DNA of 64,000 nt from CAZCCV01 sp964497515 (GCA_964497515.1 CAZCCV010000005.1:1-64000), one strand, 5' to 3'. Positions 52,108-61,119 are shown, counted from the stretch's first letter. Program-made: numbers and translations. Notes: generated from the letters alone by a model not told the origin.

Positions 52108-53178
52108 TTGGCATTTGATGACAAGACAGAGGCAGCGACTCCCCGCAAACGGGAGGAAGTCCGAAAAGAAGGGCGAGTTGCAAAAAGTACTGATCTTGTG
52201 TCGGCAGTGGGGCTGTTGGCATCGCTGGCGCTTCTGAAGTCTGCGGGCCCGTGGATAATGTCCGGATTGTCAGATTTATTCCGACATTCTTTTACACACT
52301 TGCACAGTCAGTCGGTAGGCGTTGACAATCTGTCCCAGCTTGCAGCGGACTATGGAACCAGGTTCTTCAAGCTGTGTGTACCAGTGGCAATCGGGACAGC
52401 GGTAGTGGGTTTTACCGCTAACGTGATGCAAGTCGGATTGAAGGTAACGCCAAAAGCGATCGCGCCGATGTTTAACAGGCTGGATCCTTTTAAGGGTGTA
52501 GCCAGACTGGTGTCGGGCAGATCGTTTTTCGAGGTGGTAAAAGCCACAGCAAAGATATGTGTTGTGGTCTATTTCATCTATTCGTTTCTGAAGGCGCAGT
52601 ATCCGGCGATCATTGATATCGGAACAATGTCGGTGCAGGATATGGCCGCCACTGCGGGGCAATTGTGCTGGGCCCTTATGATGAGAGGGTGCCTGGCTGT
52701 GCTGGTAATCGGTGTTGTGGATTACATTTACCAGCGGTTCTCGTTCGAAAACAGTATTAAAATGACCAAGCAAGAGGTCAAAGACGAGTACAAGCGTACA
52801 GAGGGAAATCCGGAAGTAAAGGGTCAACTGCGAGCCAGGCAGCGGGCAATGGCACGCAGACGAATGGTCACCGAAGTGGCAAGTGCCGACTTCGTTCTCA
52901 CGAACCCTACTCATTACGCGGTAGCTCTCAAATATGATGCGGAGACTATGTCTGCGCCTGCCGTTGTAGCGAAGGGGCAGCGCCTTCTCGCGCAAAAGAT
53001 CAAGGAGATTGCGGCTCAAAACGGGGTTCCGGTAATCGAAAACCCACCGGTCGCACGACTTCTTTACAAGACAGTTGAGATAGGGCGGCAGGTTCCGGAA
53101 GAGCTTTATCAGACGGTTGCCGAGATTCTGGCTTATGTTTATCAACTCGGCAAAAAAGCGGGAGCACAGGCAGCATAA
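52108..53178 (+). CDS. flhB: Flagellar export switch protein FlhB
   Basis: A 356-residue protein with four membrane helices and a cytoplasmic domain that cleaves itself at NPTH (SADFVLTNPTHYAVALKYD, about residue 265). The N-terminus DDKTEAATPRKREEVRKEG is typical. Cleavage permits the switch from hook to filament export, together with FliK. TTG 52108 is the start with AAGGAG upstream. flhA follows after 42 bases. Confidence 0.96.
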   Translation: MAFDDKTEAATPRKREEVRKEGRVAKSTDLVSAVGLLASLALLKSAGPWIMSGLSDLFRHSFTHLHSQSVGVDNLSQLAADYGTRFFKLCVPVAIGTAVVGFTANVMQVGLKVTPKAIAPMFNRLDPFKGVARLVSGRSFFEVVKATAKICVVVYFIYSFLKAQYPAIIDIGTMSVQDMAATAGQLCWALMMRGCLAVLVIGVVDYIYQRFSFENSIKMTKQEVKDEYKRTEGNPEVKGQLRARQRAMARRRMVTEVASADFVLTNPTHYAVALKYDAETMSAPAVVAKGQRLLAQKIKEIAAQNGVPVIENPPVARLLYKTVEIGRQVPEELYQTVAEILAYVYQLGKKAGAQAA

Positions 53179-53220
53179 GCTGCCTGCACGCTGCCATTTG
53201 AGATTCGGACAGGTGTAACA

Positions 53221-55320
53221 TTGTCAGTACCGAAAAGACAGACGACGCTTTCAGCGCTCACCAGACATACCGACATCCTAGTCGGACTAGCAGCGGTAGT
53301 GATCATCGGAATGATGATTATGCCGATGCCTCAATGGCTGCTGGATATACTGCTGACGCTCAACATTACGGCGTCGCTTACAATTCTGTTAGTCACCGTT
53401 TACACAGTCCATCCGCTCGAGTTCGCTTCTTTTCCTGCGACACTGCTCGTTACAACGCTTTTTAGACTGTCACTCAACATCAGCGCGACAAGACTGATTC
53501 TCCTTCACGCGAATGCTGGCTCGGTAATCGGAGCCTTTGGTTCGGTTGTCGTCGGAGGCAACTACGTTGTTGGTGTTGTCGTATTCATTATCCTTGTTAT
53601 CGTCCAGTTTGTAGTCATCACGAACGGAACAGGGCGTACGGCAGAAGTCGCAGCGCGCTTCACACTCGACGCTATGCCCGGTAAGCAGATGGCTATCGAC
53701 GCCGATCTAAACGCTGGAATCATAGATGAGAGAGAGGCTCAAACCAGACGTAAGCTGATAAGCCGCGAGGCTGACTTCTACGGAGCTATGGACGGTGCCA
53801 GCAAGTTCGTCAAAGGTGATGCAATGGCGGCGATTATTATGATCGTCGTCAACATTTTGGGCGGGTTTCTGGTTGGTATTCTGCAGAGGAATATGGATCT
53901 TATGCAGGCTTTGCAGACATATACTCTGCTTACAGTGGGGCAGGGGTTGGTTACTCAGATACCGGCACTCCTCGTATCTTCTGCAACCGGTCTTATGGTG
54001 ACTAAGTCGGCATCCGAAAGCAACCTCGGAGACGATATTACTCGGGAGTTCTTCTCTCAGCCAAAGGCTCTGATGGTCACAGGTGGGGTTTGCGCGCTGA
54101 TTATGCTGGTTCCAGGGATACCGAAGCTTCCATTTCTACTTGTGGCGGTGGCTTCGTATCTGTTTTCAAATATGCTGAAACAGGGCGTCAAAGGAAAATC
54201 CCCAGCAGATACACAGAGTGCTCCGGAGATTCCAAAGCGCCCAGAATCGATGACCGATCTGCTCACAGTTGACCCGATCGAAGTCGAGTTAGGTTACGGT
54301 CTGATTCCGTTGGCCGATCCGAAGCAGGGCGGAGATTTGCTTGAACGCATTACAGCGGTTCGCAGAATGGCTGCCTCTGAGCTCGGTTTGCTGGTTCCTG
54401 CAATCAGGGTGCGTGACAATTTGCAGCTCAAGCCGAACGATTATAGTGTGAAGCTGCGGGGGCTCGCGATAGCGGAAGGCGAGATTTATCCCGGACAGGT
54501 GCTCGCAATGAACCCCGGAACTGCCGCTCCAGAGATGCGTGGAATCGAGACAGTAGAACCCGCTTTCGGTCTGCCTGCAACGTGGATATCCGAAGCCCAG
54601 CGCGCGGAGGCGGAGATGTCCGGCCATACGGTAGTGGATCCACTCACCGTACTGATTACGCACATGACGGAGATAATCCGAAAACACGCGCCGGAGATTC
54701 TTACACGGCAAGATACTCAAACGCTCATCGATAACCTTAAGCTGCAGTCTCCGTCGGTAGTCGAGGAGCTGGTTCCACAGTTGCTCGGTATTGGAGATGT
54801 GCAGAAAGCACTTCAGGGGCTGCTGGCAGAACGAGTCTCCGTTAAGGATTTGGCGACTATTTTTGAAGCGTTGGCCGATGGTGCTCGTCTTACGAAAGAC
54901 ACCGATGCTCTAACCGAATACAGCAGGCAGGCACTGGCTCGACAGATCACCAAGCAGCACCAGTCACCCGATGGTGTGGTGCGGGTGTTCGCACTCGACC
55001 CTGGTGTGGAGCAAGTAATTGCTGATGGTTTGAGGCAGACCGATGTAGGCGTTCAGCTTGTCCTCGACCCGCAAACGGTGCACAGCATTCTAGAAGCCAC
55101 AAAAGATCAGGTAGAACGCGCCGCTGCAGCAGGACTTCAGCCGGTGGCATTCTGTTCGCCGAGGGTGAGATTATACTATCGCCGACTTGTAGATCGTATG
55201 ATCCCCACTCTGGCAGTATTATCGTACAACGAACTTAGCTCTGGCGTTAAGCTGGAGACCATAGGAATGGTAAGTTTAGCAAATGAAAATCCTGCGGATC
55301 AAATCCCACAGTACGCATGA
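53221..55320 (+). CDS. flhA: Flagellar export gate protein FlhA
   Basis: A 699-residue protein with eight N-terminal membrane helices and a large C-terminal cytoplasmic ring that docks chaperone-substrate complexes. The FHIPEP region is visible as PLEFASFPATLLVTTLFRLS and VAARFTLDAMPGKQMAIDADL. The cytoplasmic part has DPIEVELGYGLIPLADPKQGG. TTG 53221 is the start. It overlaps flhF by 38 bases. Confidence 0.97.
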   Translation: MSVPKRQTTLSALTRHTDILVGLAAVVIIGMMIMPMPQWLLDILLTLNITASLTILLVTVYTVHPLEFASFPATLLVTTLFRLSLNISATRLILLHANAGSVIGAFGSVVVGGNYVVGVVVFIILVIVQFVVITNGTGRTAEVAARFTLDAMPGKQMAIDADLNAGIIDEREAQTRRKLISREADFYGAMDGASKFVKGDAMAAIIMIVVNILGGFLVGILQRNMDLMQALQTYTLLTVGQGLVTQIPALLVSSATGLMVTKSASESNLGDDITREFFSQPKALMVTGGVCALIMLVPGIPKLPFLLVAVASYLFSNMLKQGVKGKSPADTQSAPEIPKRPESMTDLLTVDPIEVELGYGLIPLADPKQGGDLLERITAVRRMAASELGLLVPAIRVRDNLQLKPNDYSVKLRGLAIAEGEIYPGQVLAMNPGTAAPEMRGIETVEPAFGLPATWISEAQRAEAEMSGHTVVDPLTVLITHMTEIIRKHAPEILTRQDTQTLIDNLKLQSPSVVEELVPQLLGIGDVQKALQGLLAERVSVKDLATIFEALADGARLTKDTDALTEYSRQALARQITKQHQSPDGVVRVFALDPGVEQVIADGLRQTDVGVQLVLDPQTVHSILEATKDQVERAAAAGLQPVAFCSPRVRLYYRRLVDRMIPTLAVLSYNELSSGVKLETIGMVSLANENPADQIPQYA

Positions 55321-56341
55321 GGCGTTAGCTGAGGCGCGCAGGCAGCTTGGTGACGATGTTACAGTGTTGCACACCAAGCGCTGCATTGAGCCTGGGCCGC
55401 TTGGGGTCGGACAGACAGAGTCTGTTGAGATACTTGTCGGTGTTGACACTCTCCCCTCTGCTCCTGTTGGGCGAGCAGCATCCGTTGTGCGAGAGGCCGC
55501 AGGAACAGATCTGGGAAGAGTTGCAGAACAGATATCAGATATTCGCGAGACCTTAGCCAGTTTGAAGGCTGGCCGGTCAGTGGTCTGCGCTGAACCGTCA
55601 CCCGTTGCACAGCGATTGCAAAGAAATGGGGTGTCGAGTTCAATCGCCGAGCTCATCGGTAATCAGTACAAGTCTGTTAATGATTCCATAGCAATCATTA
55701 GCGATATAGCCCGTCGAATCACTGTTTCAGGGGCGATAGACTGCGCAAATCAACAGGCGAGAGTTGTTCTTGTGGGGCCTACCGGGGTGGGGAAGACTAC
55801 CACAATTGCGAAGTTGGCTGCCGAGTATACTCATTTGCACAAGAAGAAAGTGGCGTTAATCACACTCGATACCTATCGTATAGCTGCAGTGGAACAGCTT
55901 GCCACTTACGCGAGAATTCTGGGCATTCCACTTGAGACGGTGCTATGTCCGGAGGATGCTGATGCCGCGATTAGAAGGCACGCCGACAAAGATCTGATAT
56001 TGGTTGACACCGTCGGCAGAAGTCAGAGGAATAGAGCCGATCTGGTGGAGCTTGCTGTCTTCGTGCGGGCGACGAACCCGACTGAGACGCATCTTGTGGT
56101 TGCAGCGACTTCGAGTGCAGTAGTGCAGAAAGAGGCCGTCGAATGCTTCCGGATGCTCAACGCTGAGGGAATCATTCTCACCAAGTTAGATGAGACACCG
56201 CAGTCCGGGTGTATCCTGGATCTTGCGGCATTCTCACTTATGCCCTATTCCTATGTGACTTTCGGTCAGGAAGTGCCAAGCGACATTTCCCTAGCTGACA
56301 GTGACCGGTTGGCCAAGCTCGTTTGGGAGGGGATGCCGTGA
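55283..56341 (+). CDS. flhF: Flagellar SRP-like GTPase FlhF
   Basis: A 352-residue SRP-family GTPase that sets flagellar number and place. The N-terminal B domain begins MKILRIKSHSTHEALAEARRQLG; the GTPase has VGPTGVGKTTTIAKLA, DTYRIAAVEQL, DTVGRSQRN and TKLDET. It is shorter than some FlhF proteins because the basic linker is short. It overlaps flhA and flhG. Confidence 0.95.
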   Translation: MKILRIKSHSTHEALAEARRQLGDDVTVLHTKRCIEPGPLGVGQTESVEILVGVDTLPSAPVGRAASVVREAAGTDLGRVAEQISDIRETLASLKAGRSVVCAEPSPVAQRLQRNGVSSSIAELIGNQYKSVNDSIAIISDIARRITVSGAIDCANQQARVVLVGPTGVGKTTTIAKLAAEYTHLHKKKVALITLDTYRIAAVEQLATYARILGIPLETVLCPEDADAAIRRHADKDLILVDTVGRSQRNRADLVELAVFVRATNPTETHLVVAATSSAVVQKEAVECFRMLNAEGIILTKLDETPQSGCILDLAAFSLMPYSYVTFGQEVPSDISLADSDRLAKLVWEGMP

Positions 56342-57234
56342 TCGATCAAGCATCTAAGCTGAGAGAAATGATCGCGGGCCAGAGTGTGTTCGTTGAACGC
56401 ATTGGAATCAATCGAAAGAACGGAAAGCGTGCGCACATCTTGGCAGTAACGAGCGGCAAAGGCGGCGTCGGCAAAACAACCGTAGCCGTCAACCTGGCCA
56501 TACTGTTGGCAGAGCAGGGGCGCAGTGTGCTTCTGGTTGACGCCGACCTTGGGCTTGCAAATGTGGATGTAATTCTTGGACTGGATACGCCGCGACACAT
56601 TGGTCATCTGATGATGCCAGATTTTGATGCAAGCGATGTTGCTGTAACTGGTCCGGCTGGGATTAAGGTCATCTCCGGCGGAAGCGGTTTGAAAGAACTG
56701 GCCGATGCGGGGGCTACTGAGCGCCGGATTCTTATGGACAAATTAACCAACTACAGCAACGACTTCGATTTTGTCGTAGTCGATACCAGCCCAGGAATCG
56801 GGTTCGATACTGTCGGTTTCCTTGAGTGGGCCGACCAAAGGCTCGTAGTCACAACTACCGAGCCGACGTCGTTGCGAGATACGTATGCGCTGATCAAGAC
56901 AATCGATCGTCGATTGCCCGACGCTCAATTTGAACTTTTGATAAATGTGGCATCTACAGCGGAGGCTGCTGCTGCGGTATCGGTGTTAAACGATATGTTG
57001 AGAAGGTTTCTCGGCAAGGAGTGCAACAGGTGGCACGGAGTAGTCCGCGACCCCGCTGTTCCCAAGTCAGTATGCGCAAGACAGGCACTAGCCGTTACGC
57101 TCCCGAGATGCCCAGCGATTGTCTCTTTGAGGGAATTGGCAAGATCAGTTGACAGTTTGGCCATAAATGCAGAGCGAAGCTGCGTACAAGAGGAGGATGG
57201 CTGTGCTGTGGCGAGCAGGACATCAGGACGATAA
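56338..57234 (+). CDS. flhG: MinD-like ATPase FlhG (FleN/YlxH)
   Basis: A 298-residue ParA/MinD-type ATPase controlling flagellar number by stimulating FlhF. Walker A is SGKGGVGKTTVAVNLA, followed by LLVDADLGLANVDVILGLDT, which is typical of FlhG. GTG 56338 overlaps the flhF stop (GTGA) with GGGAGG seven bases upstream. The N-terminal SKLREMI segment resembles the DQAxxLR motif that activates FlhF. Confidence 0.93.
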   Translation: MIDQASKLREMIAGQSVFVERIGINRKNGKRAHILAVTSGKGGVGKTTVAVNLAILLAEQGRSVLLVDADLGLANVDVILGLDTPRHIGHLMMPDFDASDVAVTGPAGIKVISGGSGLKELADAGATERRILMDKLTNYSNDFDFVVVDTSPGIGFDTVGFLEWADQRLVVTTTEPTSLRDTYALIKTIDRRLPDAQFELLINVASTAEAAAAVSVLNDMLRRFLGKECNRWHGVVRDPAVPKSVCARQALAVTLPRCPAIVSLRELARSVDSLAINAERSCVQEEDGCAVASRTSGR

Positions 57235-58216
57235 GACAGTTCTCAAACTGGTGCGGGTGAACGATCGCGTGCAGGTGCGCGTGTGGAACAAGGGTTACTT
57301 CACACGAATCGAAGATATCAGGTCGAATGATATCTGCATCTCGGCGCCACTCAACAAAGGGAAACTGGTATGGTTGCGCCAGGGAATGGAGATTCTGCTT
57401 AACATAATACAGGTAAACGGACTCAGGCAGTTCTCAGCCACTGTAAAATCCATTGAGAACAACAGGGTGCCAATGGTTGTGCTCCACAAGTTTCGTGATA
57501 AAGGCATTGTGCAGCAACGCACTTATCTGCGCGTTTGCGACAAACTCCCTGTGAGATTTCGACGCGAAGCCGGCAATGAGGGGTGGAGTGGCTGGAAGCA
57601 CAGTAATACAATCGATATATCGGGTGGTGGGCTGAGCGTTGCCGCGTCCGATGCGTGGCTCCTTGCTCCCGGTGACCTTGTGGAGGTCGATGTAATAATG
57701 CCTGAAGAGAGTGCTGTTCGAGGGGTGGCACAGGTTGTTCGCACAGGAACAAGTCTTCTGGCAAGCAAGAAAACCGAAATCAACCTAGCGTATATCCAGA
57801 TTGATGAAGATGAACAGAAACGACTCGACGGGTTTGTAACTCGACGTAGAGCAGAGCTTGCCAAGCACAAAACGTCGTTTGTGGTCTGCGACAGTGTAGA
57901 TATATCTTATCGTCCGTCGGGGCACGAACGATGGAGCGAAGCGTGCGCATACGATATGAGCCGAGAGGGCTTTCGGATGATTCTTAAAAACACAGCCGGG
58001 CTTGAGGAAGGGATTGAACTTGAAGCTGTGCTCGCGATTTCTGGCCAGTCGAAGGTGAACGCAGTCTGCAAATTGCTGTGGATTCGCCCAGCAAAAGACA
58101 ACACTGAAGGCAAATACAAAGCCGGTGTAAGATTCAGAAGCATCCGGGGCAGTGGTTCTCGAATAATAAATGAGTTCCTGTTAAAGGCAGAAGAAGGCAA
58201 GCATAAGGCAGCTTAA
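57203..58216 (+). CDS. YcgR-like protein with PilZ domains (c-di-GMP effector)
   Basis: A 337-residue protein: an N-terminal YcgR-like barrel (residues about 10-95, VNDRVQVRVWNKGYFTRIED), a PilZ domain with the c-di-GMP-binding RxxxR in QQRTYLRV and NTIDISGGGLSV, and a C-terminal second PilZ-like barrel (SVDISYRPSGHERWSE, AYDMSREGFRM) whose arginine motif is absent. YcgR-type proteins brake the motor when c-di-GMP is high by contacting MotA or FliG. GTG 57203 has AGGAGG six bases upstream and overlaps flhG by 32 bases; ATG 57167 or 57197 are alternatives. Its place in the operon supports motor control. Confidence 0.85.
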   Translation: MLWRAGHQDDKTVLKLVRVNDRVQVRVWNKGYFTRIEDIRSNDICISAPLNKGKLVWLRQGMEILLNIIQVNGLRQFSATVKSIENNRVPMVVLHKFRDKGIVQQRTYLRVCDKLPVRFRREAGNEGWSGWKHSNTIDISGGGLSVAASDAWLLAPGDLVEVDVIMPEESAVRGVAQVVRTGTSLLASKKTEINLAYIQIDEDEQKRLDGFVTRRRAELAKHKTSFVVCDSVDISYRPSGHERWSEACAYDMSREGFRMILKNTAGLEEGIELEAVLAISGQSKVNAVCKLLWIRPAKDNTEGKYKAGVRFRSIRGSGSRIINEFLLKAEEGKHKAA

Positions 58217-58237
58217 GCAATAGATAGCAGGTATGAA

Positions 58238-58453
58238 ATGAAGGGTTTCTGGCAGCTAATTAGTGCAATGATATCGCTTACAGCCTTTGTAGTCATCGGT
58301 GGACTGCTGTTGCTGAAGGGCGAACCCATCGATCAGGTGGGGTTGAGGGCAGTTGCTGCTGCTTTTGTGCTTTGGATCGTACTCGGCACTCTTGGAAAGA
58401 TTCTAAGCTTTACCGCTTCGGCGGGAAGACCAGATGAAACACTCGATGAATAG
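58238..58453 (+). CDS. Small membrane protein in the flagellar operon
   Basis: A 71-residue protein with two membrane helices: residues about 4-27 (LISAMISLTAFVVIGGLLLL) and 35-55 (LRAVAAAFVLWIVLGTLGKI), ending in an acidic tail. It lies between the PilZ gene and sigma-28 with small gaps on both sides. I do not recognise a family; small two-helix proteins at this place occur in other flagellar clusters. It could be related to motor or envelope insertion, which is a guess. Confidence 0.6.
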   Translation: MKGFWQLISAMISLTAFVVIGGLLLLKGEPIDQVGLRAVAAAFVLWIVLGTLGKILSFTASAGRPDETLDE

Positions 58454-58480
58454 TAATTCCATCGTCGGAGGATGCAAGAA

Positions 58481-59251
58481 ATGAGCAGGTTGGATGATTG
58501 CTGGCGGAGGTATAAGCTCCACGCGGATGCAGATGCCCGTCAGCAGATCATACTCACATACTCATACTTGGCCAAATACGTAGTTGACCGGATGAATCTG
58601 CGTCCCAACTCGGTCATCAGTCACGACGATCTTATCAGCCACGCCATAATGGGTCTGATTGATGCTGTAGAGAAGTTCGACCTGGAAAAGGGTGTTAAGT
58701 TCGAAACCTACGCATCTCTGCGTATGCGCGGAGCAGTTTTAGATGCGCTCAAGTCGATTGATTGGAAGCCTCGTTCGGTTCGCGCTTCCGAACAAGATTT
58801 GCGTAATGCGTTTGCAGAGCTCGAAGCTGAATTGCAGCGTCCTGCCACAGATGAGGAAGTAGCGCGTTCGCTCGGTATCAGCGTAGACGCATTAAATAAC
58901 GCGCTTGCGGACATAGGGCAGTCGGCTCTGTCTTCCCTTGAAGAGATTATGCTTTACGGGGAAGATGGCGATAGTGTAACAGGGTTGCCCGGAGGTGATC
59001 CATCCTCCGATCCGGCAATTGCTGCATTTCTCTGTGAACGAACCCGGCTGCTGGCGGAGGCGGTCGATACGCTTCCCGATAAAGAAAAACTCGTAGTCAG
59101 TCTGTACTATAAAGACGGGCTGACACTTAAAGAGATAGCGGCAGTACTGGGAGTGTCTGAATCACGGGCCTGCCAGATTCACTCAAAAGCTATGGTGCGG
59201 CTTCACGGCAAGCTCGCCAGACACAGGGATATTCTCCTCGCTGCCGCGTAG
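58481..59251 (+). CDS. fliA: Flagellar sigma factor sigma-28
   Basis: A 256-residue FliA/WhiG-type sigma factor. Region 2 has ISHDDLISHAIMGLIDAVEKFD and KFETYASLRMRGAVLDALKS, characteristic of FliA; region 3 has RPATDEEVARSLGISVDAL; region 4 has YKDGLTLKEIAAVLGVSES. The start is ATG 58481, nine bases after GGAGG; ATG 58472 is too close to it. It should transcribe late genes such as flagellin. No anti-sigma FlgM is seen in the window. Confidence 0.95.
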   Translation: MSRLDDCWRRYKLHADADARQQIILTYSYLAKYVVDRMNLRPNSVISHDDLISHAIMGLIDAVEKFDLEKGVKFETYASLRMRGAVLDALKSIDWKPRSVRASEQDLRNAFAELEAELQRPATDEEVARSLGISVDALNNALADIGQSALSSLEEIMLYGEDGDSVTGLPGGDPSSDPAIAAFLCERTRLLAEAVDTLPDKEKLVVSLYYKDGLTLKEIAAVLGVSESRACQIHSKAMVRLHGKLARHRDILLAAA

Positions 59252-59270
59252 CATCTAGGGGGGATGCAAT

Positions 59271-59555
59271 ATGGATGTTCGAGCTGCTGAACAGCGCACA
59301 CTCACAACCAAACGGCTCGAATTCGACAGGACTAGACCTGTCAAGCCGAAGGAGCACACAGTGCTGGACGACCGTTTGATTGCTAGAGAGGCTTCTGACG
59401 ACACTGAGGAAAAGAAGGAGCGTGAGGACTCCTTCGAACAAACGACTGAGACACAGGATACCGAAACCGAAGAGACTTCTTCCGCCGGTTTTGACAGCAA
59501 AGACGGCGGTGACGATAGCTCTTCTGGTGGCCAAATCCTGGATGTTAGAGTTTAG
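59271..59555 (+). CDS. Acidic disordered protein after fliA, unknown function
   Basis: A 94-residue protein: the first 40 residues have a basic, Pro-containing segment (RPVKPKEHTVLDDRLIAREA), the rest is strongly acidic and Ser/Thr-rich (EEKKEREDSFEQTTETQD). GGGGGG upstream could act as ribosome binding site. No family is recognised; it resembles flagellar operon linker proteins only in position. Small gaps to sigma-28 and to the DUF2802-like gene suggest it is translated. Confidence 0.5.
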   Translation: MDVRAAEQRTLTTKRLEFDRTRPVKPKEHTVLDDRLIAREASDDTEEKKEREDSFEQTTETQDTETEETSSAGFDSKDGGDDSSSGGQILDVRV

Positions 59556-59573
59556 TCTTTTTTGGAGCAACAA

Positions 59574-60041
59574 ATGTCAAACTGGTGGTTTGTCTTTGCA
59601 GTCATAATGATGGTAGTTCTCTCGAGTGGAGTTGTGCTAGCACTCACCGTAGTGCGTGTCGCACTGGCACAGCGAGAAAGAGAGACGTTGACAATGACCG
59701 ATCTTACAGCTATCGAAGAATCAGCTATGCTTCTGATCGATCAACTGAAGTCTGAAGCCGACAGAGGCATAGTCGAACTCGACAAAAGATGCGCTGTACT
59801 AAAAGAGTTGATTACTGAAGCAGATCGTCGATTGCTTGCGCTAAAAGAAGCAGTTGTAAGCATTCCAGCGAAAGAAGAAGCAGTGAACCTCGAGTGTGGA
59901 TTGCCCGCCATAGGTGATAGAGGGCGGGTAATTGCTTTAGCGGAAGGCGGTTTGAATAGCGCTGAGATTGCGAAGATCACCGGACTCGACTGTGCTGAGG
60001 TGAAGCTTGTCCTTAGCCTCAGCAAATTGCCTGCAAGCTGA
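59574..60041 (+). CDS. DUF2802/SwrB-like membrane-anchored coiled-coil protein
   Basis: A 155-residue protein: one N-terminal membrane helix (residues 5-28), a coiled coil with heptads around ESAMLLIDQLKSEADRGIVEL, and a C-terminal helix-turn-helix-like end (VIALAEGGLNSAEIAKITGL, then VKLVLSL). This layout matches DUF6115/DUF2802 proteins and resembles SwrB, which in Bacillus activates FliP-dependent export and sits right after flagellar operon sigD. ATG 59574 has GGAG six bases upstream. Last gene of the plus-strand cluster. Confidence 0.72.
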   Translation: MSNWWFVFAVIMMVVLSSGVVLALTVVRVALAQRERETLTMTDLTAIEESAMLLIDQLKSEADRGIVELDKRCAVLKELITEADRRLLALKEAVVSIPAKEEAVNLECGLPAIGDRGRVIALAEGGLNSAEIAKITGLDCAEVKLVLSLSKLPAS

Positions 60042-60043
60042 TT

Positions 60044-60090
60044 CTCTTTTCTCAAAAGAGGAAGAGCCGCCATCATCTGGCGGCTCTTCC
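60044..60090. terminator. Bidirectional terminators between the two flagellar blocks
   Basis: CTCTTTT (60044-60050) pairs with AAAAGAG (60054-60060), then GGAAGAGCCGCC (60060-60071) pairs with GGCGGCTCTTCC (60079-60090) as a perfect 12-base stem. On the minus strand the second stem is followed by CTCTTTTGAG, so it terminates the flagellin message; the pair also ends the plus-strand operon. Confidence 0.75.
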
Positions 60091-60117
60091 TGCGTACTTT
60101 CGGTTATGCTCCCGGCA

Positions 60118-60939
60118 CTATCTAAGCAGTTGAAGCAGGGCCTGCGGGGCCTGATTCGCTTGAGTGAGCATTGCAGTGCCAGCCTGCATCAGGATCTGGT
60201 TTCTGGTGAAAGACACCATTTCCTGGGCCATGTCAGCGTCTCTGATTGTGCTCTCAGATGCTGCGATGTTCTCTTTGGCAACTCCGAGCGACTGAATGTT
60301 GCTCTCGAGGTCTCTCTGAATCGCACCAAGATTGGCTCGTTGCGTGGATACAGTGCTAATCGCTTCGTCAAGTGCAGTGATCGCCGCCTCAGCGTCATCC
60401 TCGACATCGATGTCATCAATGCCCAGTTCGTCTGATGCGGCAGAAGCGATTTCAACATCTGTGGTCTGACCAGCGTTAGAACCGATCTGGAACACCAGCG
60501 CCTCATCTGTAGCGCTGCCATCCAGCAGCTTGACGTTGCCGAACTGGGTGTTCGAAGCGATTCTGTCGAGAGCTGCCAACGACGAACTAACCTGTGCTTG
60601 GTCGGCCTTCAGTGCGGTTTCGTCGTTTACACCGGCGTTGGCTGCGTGCAGCGCAAGGTTGCGCATGGTGCGAAGCAAGTTGTGAACCTCAGAGAGGGCG
60701 GCCTCAGCAGTTTTGATGAGGTTAACCGCATCACTCGAGTTGGATATAGCCTGTCCAAGGCCTTCCACCTGAGCTCTCAGGTTCTCGGAAATCGCCAGAC
60801 CTGCCGGGTCATCGGAAGCTCTGTTGATTCTGTAGCCAGAAGACAGCTTCTCGATTGATGATCCGAGAGCGTGGTCTGTGTTCTGCAACTGTCTGTGTGC
60901 ATTCAGAGCAGCCGCATTCAGGTTAATTCTAAGAGACAT
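60118..60939 (-). CDS. fliC: Flagellin
   Basis: A 273-residue filament protein. The N-terminal D0/D1 helices are intact (MSLRINLNAAALNAHRQLQN, KLSSGYRINRASDDPAGLAI), as is the C-terminal helix (ADMAQEMVSFTRNQILMQAG ending LLQLLR). The middle is short, with only a small acidic D1/D2 insert (ELGIDDIDVEDDAEAAI), so the filament is of the minimal kind. It is monocistronic, with tandem leader hairpins and a strong terminator. Only one flagellin gene is seen in the window. Export uses the FliS protein encoded nearby. Confidence 0.96.
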   Translation of the reverse strand: MSLRINLNAAALNAHRQLQNTDHALGSSIEKLSSGYRINRASDDPAGLAISENLRAQVEGLGQAISNSSDAVNLIKTAEAALSEVHNLLRTMRNLALHAANAGVNDETALKADQAQVSSSLAALDRIASNTQFGNVKLLDGSATDEALVFQIGSNAGQTTDVEIASAASDELGIDDIDVEDDAEAAITALDEAISTVSTQRANLGAIQRDLESNIQSLGVAKENIAASESTIRDADMAQEMVSFTRNQILMQAGTAMLTQANQAPQALLQLLR

Positions 60940-60961
60940 ACGTTTCCTCCTTGAGATTTGA

Positions 60962-60997
60962 CCCCACCATCAAGTGGGGATTGAGGCATCTTGCCTC
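60962..60997 (-). other. Two RNA hairpins in the flagellin leader
   Basis: On the minus-strand transcript GAGGCA-AGA-TGCCTC (60997-60983) and CCCCAC-TTGATG-GTGGGG (60979-60962) form two perfect six-base stems in series, ending ten bases before the ribosome binding site AAGGAGG (60952-60946). Confidence 0.65.
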
Positions 60998-61042
60998 CCT
61001 TTTGTTCTTCCCTACACGAGATAGGTTGCTGACACAGCAGAA

Positions 61043-61078
61043 TTACCAGTTTTGCCAGTATCATGTATTTTTACCGGT
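61043..61078 (-). promoter_or_regulatory. Three repeated octamers upstream of flagellin
   Basis: Plus-strand TTACCAGT (61043-61050), TTGCCAGT (61052-61059) and TTACCGGT (61071-61078) share TTRCCRGT and are spaced 9 and 19 bases apart, about one and two helical turns. They lie about 105-140 bases before the flagellin start, in the place where an activator or repressor would bind. No clear sigma-28 promoter could be identified between them and the gene. Confidence 0.4.
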
Positions 61079-61119
61079 TTCTGCCATATCCTTGTCACTC
61101 AGATTTGTTTTCAGTCATT

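Noticed and set aside
61020..61119. Sigma-28 or sigma-54 promoter for flagellin
   Set aside because: No GCCGATAA or -24/-12 element with correct spacing was found on the minus strand.
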